NCBI RefSeq assembly: GCF_030063245.1
Contig: NZ_JASISR010000032.1
Span: forward strand, 1 to 44,128
Origin: Paenarthrobacter sp. PH39-S1
GTDB taxonomy: Bacteria > Actinomycetota > Actinomycetes > Actinomycetales > Micrococcaceae
Length of the DNA: 44,128 bases
Direction of reading: 5' to 3'
Below, one piece after another: positions 8,316 to 15,494 of this stretch (positions within the stretch are counted from its first letter, which is position 1; each line of letters starts with the position of its first letter). Under the pieces are notes generated by a model that was given only the letters and a program-made list of their open reading frames with translations, had not been told where the DNA came from and searched no databases. Position numbers and translations under genes: made by a program.

Positions 8316-8804
8316 TCAGCGCGGGTCGAGACCGGCGGCTCCGGTCATGGCCAGGCACTGCCACAACGTGACGGCAACCGAGTCGAGCACGGCGGCATCC
8401 GATTGTTGCTCCACCTGCTGCACCACGGGTGCTCCATAGAGGTTGGTGCAAAGGTAGATCAACGCTTGCGGCCAGCTGTTCCCCGACCCGTCCGCCAACT
8501 CGGCCGAAGGTGCCAGAAGCTCTGAAGGTTCCACCCGGGCGAAGTATTCGTTGATGCTAAGACCAAGATGGCGTTCTCCGGTGATCGTCATTCCTTCGGT
8601 GCGGTAGCCGCGGATGATGGCGTCGTTCACGTCTTGGGTATACGGGCTGACTAAACCGACCCGCGAGATCCCGAAGGCTTTGAAGGCGTCCAGGTAGGCC
8701 AGCGTCGAGGTCGTGGCCGGGATTCCGGTCGCCGCACTGATCTGGCTGACCATGTCCCGGGTCGTGATCGGCTCCAAGCCAAGAACCCGCGGTGCCGTTC
8801 TAGT
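8316..8804 (-). pseudogene. N-terminally truncated Asp/Glu racemase or maleate-isomerase family gene
   Basis: The conserved peptide (LEPITTRDMVSQISAATGIP, FKAFGISRVGLVSPYTQDVN) corresponds to the C-terminal two thirds of an Asp/Glu/hydantoin racemase or maleate cis-trans isomerase, a family usually about 240 residues long. A late Cys region is present (LIYLCTNLYG). The first catalytic cysteine block should lie upstream, but the frame closes at 8805 and the DNA there belongs to another gene fragment in the opposite direction. A TTG at 8777 could start a 153-residue product, but without the N-terminal active-site half it is unlikely to be active. Confidence 0.7.
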
Positions 8805-9104
8805 TCAGCAATCGCACAGTGCCTTCGACCGTCACGACACCGAGGCGGCAAATGCGGCCAATGCGGCGTTCCACGACGAGATCATCGACTTTTCCGGGAA
8901 TCTGGCACTCCGACACCCCTCATGGGCCGGCTGCACTGGCTCTTCGGCCAGATTTCGGATTTCGATCAAGTGTGCCGGGAGCATGCCGTCCTGTGTGCCG
9001 CGATCGAATCCGGTGACCCCGTGCTGGCGGCTAAGGAAGCCCAGAAGCACGTACTTTCATACCGGAAACAGACCCTTCAGTACCTTTTCGAGAAAACGGC
9101 TTAG
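8791..9104 (+). pseudogene. FCD-domain remnant of a GntR-family regulator, frameshifted
   Basis: Only the ligand-binding (FCD) half of a GntR regulator remains. One frame reads SHSAFDRHDTEAANAANAAF and HDEIIDFSGNLAL. At about 8905-8922 the match moves one frame and continues as MGRLHWLFGQISDFDQVCRE and HVLSYRKQTLQYLF, ending at the stop at 9104. The winged-helix DNA-binding domain is absent. The fragment begins exactly where the opposing racemase fragment ends, so both lost their 5' ends together. Confidence 0.7.
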
Positions 9105-9139
9105 TCCCGCGGGACAGGGGGTGTGATTCTACGCAGGAA

Positions 9140-9173
9140 TCCCCGCCGGCGTACGTCTCCGGCGGGGAATCTT
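9140..9173. terminator. Hairpin terminator between convergent genes
   Basis: TCCCCGCCGG (9140-9149) and CCGGCGGGGA (9159-9168) form a perfect 10-bp stem with a 9-base loop, followed on the plus strand by ATCTTT. A second small hairpin (GCCGGCG/CGCCGGC, 9192-9210) lies nearer the end of the minus-strand gene at 9223. Together they separate the GntR remnant from the CotH-family gene. Confidence 0.6.
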
Positions 9174-9222
9174 TGCTGCTTGTGGTGGCCTGCCGGCGTG
9201 CATCGCCGGCGGGGGCGCCGTG

Positions 9223-12200
9223 CTACTTGGTGGCTCCGGCCCACAGATCGTCGAAGGCGACGGTCAGTGGGGTCGGTGTGCCGGTGGTGCTGAGGTAGCT
9301 GTACAGGCCGATCGCGCCGGCTGCCTGCAGACCGGCGGTGGAGTCGGTGGTGGTCAGCTGCCAGTTCGCCGGTTCGGCGGTGCCGACCTTCCAGACCTTG
9401 GCCTGGACGGTGGTCGGTGAGGTCCCGGTCACCTGCAGCCGGAGCTGGAGCTTGTCGCCGGAGTTGAAAGTCAACCCGGAGATCGTGGCGGCCTTCAGGA
9501 TCGTATCGGTGTTGCGCTGCAGGTTCAGTTGTACCGATCCGGTGGAACTGACCACGACGCGGGCACCATAGCTGGCAGTACCGACGCGGCGCCCGATCAG
9601 ACCCGCATAGATGCTGCTCGCCGTCGGCCGGTTGAAGCCGATATTGGCCCGCACCTCCGTATCACTGGAGGAGACGCCGTTGAGGTAGGCGTAACGGTTG
9701 GATTTGGCCGGGCTGGCGACGGTGGCGGCGCTGCCGTTGACCGCGAAATCGGCGACGGCGCCGGAGATCGTCCAGGCCCCGCCGGTTTCGGCCGTTCCCA
9801 GGCCGCCGCCGACGGTGCGGGTGAATGTGTCCTGCGCCAAGGCTGTCCCGGCTGGCGGCGTTGTACTGGTCACGGTGACCGGATGATTCACCGTTCCCGT
9901 GGCGCCGCCGTTGTCCGTCACGGTCAGGGTGACCGTGTAAGTTCCTGCGGTGGCATAGGTGTGCTTCGCGCTCACGCCGGTTCCCGTGCCGCCGTCTCCG
10001 AAGTTCCAGGCGTACGAGGAGATCGTGCCGTCGGGGTCCTTGGAACCCGAGGCGTCCACGCTCGCCGCCAACCCGTTCACACTGCTCGTAAACGCGGCCG
10101 TCGGAGCCACATTCGGCGGCGGGGTTGTGCTGACGGTGACCGGATGGTTCACCGTTCCCGTGGCGCCGCCGTTGTCCGTCACGGTCAAGGTGACCGTGTA
10201 GGTTCCTGCGGTGGCATACGTGTGATCCGCGCTCACGCCGGTTCCCGTGCCGCCGTCTCCGAAGTTCCAGGCGTACGAGGAGATCGTGCCGTCCGGGTCC
10301 TTGGAACCCGAGGCGTCCACGCTCGCCGCCAACCCGTTCACACTGCTCGTAAACGCGGCCGTCGGAGCCACGTTCGGCGGCGGCGTCGTGTCGACGGTGT
10401 TCGTTAGACCCGGCGTGCCGTCCGTGGTCGACGCAGCCCTCCAGTTCGCCGCCACGGCATTGTCCGCCGTCGGCGATACCAGCTCAAGCGACGGCCCCGT
10501 GCCGTCAGCTGCAGCCGGCCACGGCGCCTGGTTTGTGTACGTCACCGAGTCGACCACCCCGCCTGTGTTGCGGAGCACAACCGCCTCACCGGCGTCGTCG
10601 AGGGACCCGGTGAACTGGCCTCCCACCAGCCGGTTTGCGCCGGTGTAGGCCTGCCGGAATGCCTTGTCGTTCGCCACAAACACGACCTGGCCACCGGCCG
10701 GGATCACCGTACCGGCTTGGATCGTCAAACCAACGGCGTCGATCGCCCAGCCGGAGATGTCCACCGCGGTGTTGCCCGGGTTCGACAGCTCGATGTATTC
10801 CCCGCCGGTGCCGGACGGGTGGTACTGGATCTCGTTGATGACGACGCTCGCGTCTGCCGCCTGCGTGGTCGGCACCGGCTTCCCGGCACCGGTGTTGTTG
10901 TTGATTGCGTTGCGGCGGTCCGTCAGCCCGTTGACGAAGGCGCTCCGGGCATAGGCGGGCGTGTAGCCGCGCCACTTCGCATAATTCAGGTTCCAATCCG
11001 GAGTTGTCTTGGCCGAGATGGCGTCCCACTGCGCCTCGTACTGGCCGGCCGGCAGGAACTGGTCAGCAAGCGTGCGCAGCCGGCGGTAGAACATTTCCTT
11101 GATCTCGGGGTAGGCGAGCATGGCCTGCGTGAAGTGGTTCGATGTGTCCGGAGTCAGGAAGAGTCCCTTGCCGTCGGAGGCCGCGGTCGTGAAGATCCAG
11201 TTGAGATCCCACTGCCACATTTCCCAGCGGCCGGTTCCGTCGGTGTCGCGCGACAGCCACCAGTTGTACCAGCCGCTGTCCTGATGCCGGATGATCGAGT
11301 TGATAGCCATGTAGTTGACGAGTTCTGGAACGTTCACGTTCTGGTAGATCCAGGCCTGCTGCGCGGCCGACGGCGCCGCGTCGACCGTGTTGGACAAGGT
11401 CCAGACGTCGCTGAAATCCTCGGTCTTTCGGGTTTTCTTCTCGAGCCAGCCCGACGCAGCGAGCGTGGTCGCCGACGTCGACTTGCCGACGCTGCCGCCC
11501 GCGCCCTTGTAGATCGCCCAATCCTTCACGCCCTGGTCGGCCCGCCAGGAGCCGTCCTCGGTCTCCATGATGCGGCCGAGGCTCCAAAAATCCGCGTTGC
11601 GCTGCGTGCGCACCGGAACAATGTTCAGCGCCCGGTTGCCGGCGGCCTTCACGGTCGCCCAGCCAACATCGGCAAAGTTGTCAGAGTAGTTCTGTAGCGC
11701 GAATTCGTCGAGGGGGTAGGGCAGCTGGCCGCCGAGGTCGAAGGTGTAGCCCTTTGGGAGCTCGACCTTCCAGTTCACCTTCGCGTCGGTGCGGGAGGAG
11801 TTGCCGCGGACACTCATCAGGGCGCCGTCGATGACCTGGCCTTTGTAGGACCACACAGCCGCACCTTGGACATCGTCCTGGCGGTGATTGGCGAGGATGT
11901 CATTGTAGACGGCGTCGTCCATGAACCACTCGATGACCGGAAGCTGGCTGCTGACGGTGGTGTTCACCACGACCACGCCCCGGTAACGCACGGAATCGCC
12001 CGCCGCGGGCTCGGAGTATGTTGTGCCGCCGGTCGTCGCATCGACCCGATAGCGGATCAGCTTGCCCGCACTCTGGCCGGGAATCGAACCGGAATACACG
12101 CCGTCGCCCGCGCCGCCCGGGCTGGCTGCGTCGTCGAGGAACGGCACCACAGCGTCGGCGCCGAACATTACCTTGTACGTAAGCTGAGCGGTGGAGCCGG

Positions 12201-12864
12201 GCTGAAGCCGGGCCGAGACCACCACCGCCTCATTGACGGCGGGACGGGCTGGATTCGCCGCCAGGCTTCCGACAGCCGGGGCGCCCCCAGCGCCGTCGAT
12301 CGAGTTCCTTGCGCCGGGCGTGCCACCGGCGGCCAGGCTGGCACCCCAACTGCCGGGCAGCGTCTTGTCGGACATGAGGTCACGGAGTTCCAGCGAGGGA
12401 CCCGTTCCGTCGGGCGTCGTCGGCCAGGGGGCGACGTCGGCGTAGGTGACAGTGTCGATCGTGGCGAGCGCGCCATCGACCACCGTGACGGTCTCGCCGC
12501 CGTTGCTGAGGTTCCCGCCATAGACAGCGTTCGGCGCGAAACCGTAGGTGGTCTGGAACTGGGCCGCGTCCTTTGCGACCACAAAGTAGCCATGGGCAGA
12601 AACGACGGTGCCGGCGGCGAACGTTCCCGTTACGCCGGCACTGAACGACCATCCCGAGATGTCGAGCGGAGCGGCCGACGTGTTCGTCAGCTCCAGGAAA
12701 TCATCCGCGTCGAGGTCTGACCCCGCGTGGTAGTTCAGCTCCGAGATCACGAGGCCGCCCGCCGCTGCGCTCGCCGGCCCAGCCGCGGAAACCACCAACA
12801 TCCCGGCCATCATCGATGTTAACGCAACAGCTGATGCTGCGTGCCATGCTCTTCCAACTGTCAT
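9223..12864 (-). CDS. Secreted multidomain protein: lamin-tail, CotH kinase-like, PKD repeats
   Basis: A 1213-residue exported protein. It starts with a signal peptide (about 1-34, cleavage near SAA or ASA). A first lamin-tail domain spans about 36-165 (LVISELNYHAGS, DFLELTNTS). A CotH-type domain covers about 300-655 (MSVRGNSSRTDAKVNWKVEL, SIIRHQDSGWYNWWLSRD, MWQWDLNWIF). A second lamin-tail domain lies at about 673-790 (INEIQYHPSGTGGEYIELSN). Two PKD repeats occupy about 824-997 and a beta-rich C-terminal domain runs from about 1003. CotH proteins are atypical secreted kinases; the aspartate in the WQWDLN block fits the metal-binding part of that fold. ATG at 12864 with GAGGGG upstream. No cell-wall sorting signal or C-terminal membrane segment is visible, so it is probably released or held by its domains. 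Confidence 0.85.
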   Translation of the reverse strand: MTVGRAWHAASAVALTSMMAGMLVVSAAGPASAAAGGLVISELNYHAGSDLDADDFLELTNTSAAPLDISGWSFSAGVTGTFAAGTVVSAHGYFVVAKDAAQFQTTYGFAPNAVYGGNLSNGGETVTVVDGALATIDTVTYADVAPWPTTPDGTGPSLELRDLMSDKTLPGSWGASLAAGGTPGARNSIDGAGGAPAVGSLAANPARPAVNEAVVVSARLQPGSTAQLTYKVMFGADAVVPFLDDAASPGGAGDGVYSGSIPGQSAGKLIRYRVDATTGGTTYSEPAAGDSVRYRGVVVVNTTVSSQLPVIEWFMDDAVYNDILANHRQDDVQGAAVWSYKGQVIDGALMSVRGNSSRTDAKVNWKVELPKGYTFDLGGQLPYPLDEFALQNYSDNFADVGWATVKAAGNRALNIVPVRTQRNADFWSLGRIMETEDGSWRADQGVKDWAIYKGAGGSVGKSTSATTLAASGWLEKKTRKTEDFSDVWTLSNTVDAAPSAAQQAWIYQNVNVPELVNYMAINSIIRHQDSGWYNWWLSRDTDGTGRWEMWQWDLNWIFTTAASDGKGLFLTPDTSNHFTQAMLAYPEIKEMFYRRLRTLADQFLPAGQYEAQWDAISAKTTPDWNLNYAKWRGYTPAYARSAFVNGLTDRRNAINNNTGAGKPVPTTQAADASVVINEIQYHPSGTGGEYIELSNPGNTAVDISGWAIDAVGLTIQAGTVIPAGGQVVFVANDKAFRQAYTGANRLVGGQFTGSLDDAGEAVVLRNTGGVVDSVTYTNQAPWPAAADGTGPSLELVSPTADNAVAANWRAASTTDGTPGLTNTVDTTPPPNVAPTAAFTSSVNGLAASVDASGSKDPDGTISSYAWNFGDGGTGTGVSADHTYATAGTYTVTLTVTDNGGATGTVNHPVTVSTTPPPNVAPTAAFTSSVNGLAASVDASGSKDPDGTISSYAWNFGDGGTGTGVSAKHTYATAGTYTVTLTVTDNGGATGTVNHPVTVTSTTPPAGTALAQDTFTRTVGGGLGTAETGGAWTISGAVADFAVNGSAATVASPAKSNRYAYLNGVSSSDTEVRANIGFNRPTASSIYAGLIGRRVGTASYGARVVVSSTGSVQLNLQRNTDTILKAATISGLTFNSGDKLQLRLQVTGTSPTTVQAKVWKVGTAEPANWQLTTTDSTAGLQAAGAIGLYSYLSTTGTPTPLTVAFDDLWAGATK
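9874..10395 (-). repeat. Two near-identical 261-bp tandem repeats encoding PKD domains
   Basis: The DNA at 9874-10134 and 10135-10395 repeats with a period of 261 bp (87 codons), with only a handful of base differences. Each unit encodes VAPTAAFTSSVNGLAASVDA through NHPVTV and a TTPPPN-like linker. Near-identity at the DNA level, including silent positions, points to a recent duplication or ongoing gene conversion, so repeat number may vary between strains. Confidence 0.85.
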
Positions 12865-13204
12865 TGCAGGGTCCCCTCAACGAAGATTTGGGCGCCCGAG
12901 GTGCGAAGCCGGCCGCCCACGCCGCACTGTCATGCGGTGTCAGGCACGAGTATGGATGACAGCCCGGTAATTGTCGACGCGTATTGCAGACGGTTTTTGC
13001 GGGTCCACGCCAGGTGCCCCAGCGGCCGGCAGCGATGCGCGTTCGCGGCCCGACGTCCGAACCCAAAGGGTTCCGGTATGAAAAGTCTTCCAACCGCCGT
13101 TGCCGATCCTGCCAGACGTTCCCGCCGCGGGCGGATGGTCCACCCGTCGTCCCCCGCAGGGTATGACGGAACGGCCGCCACCCGGGGGTGGATGGTGGCC
13201 ATAC

Positions 13205-13335
13205 CCACGGCCGGTGAGGCCTTGGTCTGTGAATGTCTTCTCCGCGTCACCCCAAGAGTGACCAGGGCGTTTTTCTGAGCGGTGAGGTTTTGGTCGTTGG
13301 TGGATACGCGCGTATCCGATGAGGAGTCCGGTCAT
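13205..13335 (-). pseudogene. N-terminal stub of a serine recombinase (resolvase/invertase)
   Basis: From an ATG at 13335 the minus strand reads MTGLLIGYAR. After a one-base shift it reads VSTNDQNLTAQKNALVTLGV, and after another shift DAEKTFTDQGLTG. Together these match the start of small serine recombinases, including the Y-A-R-V-S motif with the catalytic serine. Nothing downstream resembles the rest of the catalytic domain or the helix-turn-helix. The gene is thus frameshifted twice and cut after about 45 codons. It is a trace of a mobile element or invertase. The rest of 12865-13516 shows no gene. Confidence 0.65.
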
Positions 13336-13516
13336 GGTTCTGAATGTACCGTTTAGCCTCCGCCGTCACCGGGCAGGCAGCCACCCAGGTTGATCCGGTG
13401 CCCGGCAAGGGCGGTTTCGGTCAATCAGGTGCCTCCGATTGACGCCTCCGGGAGATCGACCCGTTATCGAACGTCACTGGACCGGCCGTGCCCCTGTAAA
13501 CGCTTTCGGCGGCATC

Positions 13517-14500
13517 TCAGCGCCCGGTCACTCCCAGGGTGGTTATGTCCGAGCCGGTGGCATTCCTCAGGGCGGCCGCAAGCCGGGCGACGATGTGTAG
13601 TGGTGCGGTGGGGGCGAGTCCGGCTGTGAGATCGAGCATGCGCCGTACCTGGGCGACGTACCCATTGCAGTGGTGGCAGGCTGCTAGGTGTTCCTGGACG
13701 CGGTCTCGCAGCCCGGTGTCGAGCGTGCCCTCAAGGTAATCGGTCACCAGCTCGACGAGCTGGCGGCATACCACTGGTTCACGGGAGCCGGGACGAGCCG
13801 GGCGTCGTTGCACCGCTGGCTCGCTCATCCGTGCCCTGCTCGGTACCGCCGCTGCCGGGTCCGGTCGGCCGGTGCTTGTCGCTGCGTAGTGTTCGACGGC
13901 GGCCCGGACCTTGCTCCGGCCCCGGTGCAGAAGTACCCGCTGATTGCCGTCACCGAGCATGTACAGGGTGCCAACCTCTTCTCCGGAGAGTCCCAGCACG
14001 TCCCGGGCGATCATGACGGCCCGTTGCCGCTGGGGAAGCGCGGTCAGGGCGGTGTCGATGACGGTTCGCAGCTCAGCGGCGGTCAACTGTTCCTCTGGCA
14101 GCAGGTCCCAGCGCAATGGTGACGACACCCAGTGACCGGTCTGCGGATGGAACCGCCCTGGGGCGACCGCCGGATCCCACTCGTCCCCACGGTCGGCCCA
14201 CCCGGTTGCCGAGAATGGAAGGGTGCGGTGCTCGCGCGCTCCGGCGCGGCGGGCGGTGTTGATGACGATCCCCATCACCCATGTACGAAGCGTGCTGCGG
14301 CCCTCGAAGCGCTCGATCCCGGTGAGCACCGTGACCCAGGCGTCTTGGACGGCGTCCTCGGCGGTGGCGTCACTGACTGTGTGTGCGCGTGCCAATCGCA
14401 GCATGCCGGGAGTCCACGCCGCCACCAGCTGCCTGACCCTGGCCTCGTCGCGAGACCGCAGGGCGGCGATGGCGGCGGGGTCATCGAATGCGACGTCCAC
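13517..14500 (-). CDS. ECF sigma factor with fused C-terminal zinc-finger domain
   Basis: A 327-residue ECF sigma factor. Region 2 covers about 20-90 (LARAHTVSDATAEDAVQDAW; STLRTWVMGIVINTARR) and region 4 about 143-205 (ALTALPQRQRAVMIARDVLG; NQRVLLHRGRSKVR). A linker of about 35 residues leads to an extra C-terminal domain with C245, H271, C275 and C278. This C...H-x3-C-x2-C pattern is typical of zinc-binding anti-sigma (ZAS-type) domains. Sigma factors with such a fusion may be autoinhibited. The start is a GTG at 14500, limited by an in-frame stop four codons upstream; no clear Shine-Dalgarno sequence precedes it, so the mRNA may be leaderless. No separate anti-sigma gene is adjacent. Confidence 0.85.
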   Translation of the reverse strand: MDVAFDDPAAIAALRSRDEARVRQLVAAWTPGMLRLARAHTVSDATAEDAVQDAWVTVLTGIERFEGRSTLRTWVMGIVINTARRAGAREHRTLPFSATGWADRGDEWDPAVAPGRFHPQTGHWVSSPLRWDLLPEEQLTAAELRTVIDTALTALPQRQRAVMIARDVLGLSGEEVGTLYMLGDGNQRVLLHRGRSKVRAAVEHYAATSTGRPDPAAAVPSRARMSEPAVQRRPARPGSREPVVCRQLVELVTDYLEGTLDTGLRDRVQEHLAACHHCNGYVAQVRRMLDLTAGLAPTAPLHIVARLAAALRNATGSDITTLGVTGR

Positions 14501-14681
14501 CGGGTCAGTCTAACCGATGCCGCGAGATTTGCGGGCACTACGCAGGTTCGGGCAGCGGCGGCATGAACTACATCACCTAATCGTGTAACGAACGCGGCGC
14601 TGGCGGGACTAACTCCTGATGAAGCGATCCTGGTGCCGCTCGGTACCCGTCGGATGAATCCGTTTCTTGAGGAGCAGCAGC

Positions 14682-14847
14682 ATGCGTACCACGTCGATCC
14701 CGGTCCTTCTCACCGCAGCCGGTGCCAGTGTGGGGCATCTCCCTGACGACGCAGGCAGTGGCTGCGCCCGTCAGCGCGCCTGCGGCACACCCTCACCAAG
14801 CCCGTCCTCGGGTCGTGACGCGTCACGGATCACCCCTGTCGCCCTAA
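14682..14847 (+). pseudogene. Frameshifted small exported protein
   Basis: An ATG at 14682, preceded by GGAG, begins MRTTSIPVLLTAAGASV. After a one-base shift near 14733 the other frame continues GISLTTQAVAAPVSAPAAHP, completing a convincing signal peptide with an AxA cleavage region, and stops at 14847. Read without the shift, the hydrophobic core is interrupted. Even when joined, the product is only about 55 residues, so the mature part is also truncated. The preceding 14501-14681 shows nothing else. Confidence 0.45.
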
Positions 14848-14875
14848 ACGAGGGTGCTCAGGCAGGGACACGAGC

Positions 14876-15343
14876 ATGAAAACACGACACGACGCCACCC
14901 AGGCTCTTCAGTCGATCGGAACCTCGACTCTGCGCTCCGCGCTGGCGATGAACCTCCTATGGATCGGTGCACTGAAGTTTGAGGACTACGAGGTGGAGAA
15001 CATCCACCCCCTGGTCTCCTCGAGCCCGCTGTTTGCTCCGGTCCTCAAGAAGCTCGGCGAGAAGAAGACGGCAAGGATCGTGGGGATGACCGAGATCGCG
15101 TTGGCATCATTGATCGCCGCGAGGCCACTCGCGCCCCGGCTCTCCGTGCTCGGCGGGCTTGGAGCAGTCGGGATGTTCGCCACAACCCTGAGTTTTCTGT
15201 TCACGACACCAGGAGCCTGGCAGGAGGGCCACGGCGCCCCGAAGCTATCCATGGTGGGGCAGTTCTTGGTCAAGGACAGCGTGTTCCTCGGCGCTTCTCT
15301 CCTCGTCACCGCCGAGTCGTTGCGCGCCGCGCGGCGACGTTGA
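14876..15343 (+). CDS. DUF417 family (YkgB/RclC-like) membrane protein
   Basis: A 155-residue integral membrane protein with about four hydrophobic segments. Family hallmarks are LRSALAMNLLWIGALKFEDY, the short block IHPLVSSSPLF and the C-terminal FLFTTPGAW together with LSMVGQFLVKDSVFLGASLL. The family includes RclC of E. coli, induced by reactive chlorine species, but its biochemical role is unknown. The ATG at 14876 has a GGGA stretch upstream. It lies just after the frameshifted exported-protein gene and 151 bp before the GH15 gene; whether they form an operon is uncertain. Confidence 0.8.
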   Translation: MKTRHDATQALQSIGTSTLRSALAMNLLWIGALKFEDYEVENIHPLVSSSPLFAPVLKKLGEKKTARIVGMTEIALASLIAARPLAPRLSVLGGLGAVGMFATTLSFLFTTPGAWQEGHGAPKLSMVGQFLVKDSVFLGASLLVTAESLRAARRR

Positions 15344-15494
15344 TGGAGGTTCCGGCCCGCGGAGGCCGCCAACGTTCGACGTCCCGCGTGGCGAGCCAGG
15401 GTCCGCGACACGGAGGCGATCGTGAGGACCGAGATCCGGCTTCTGCCGGGTATCGCTTCGTTTGCCGCTCTCGGTCATCGTCCGGGGTGGGCGG

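Noticed and set aside
10717-11697. 326-codon plus-strand frame inside the CotH-family gene
   Set aside because: It is antisense to conserved CotH sequence and has a typical high-GC shadow composition.
13302-13317. Perfect 16-bp palindrome GGATACGCGCGTATCC as an operator
   Set aside because: It lies within the codons for the IGYAR segment of the serine-recombinase remnant, so coding sequence explains it better than a regulatory site.
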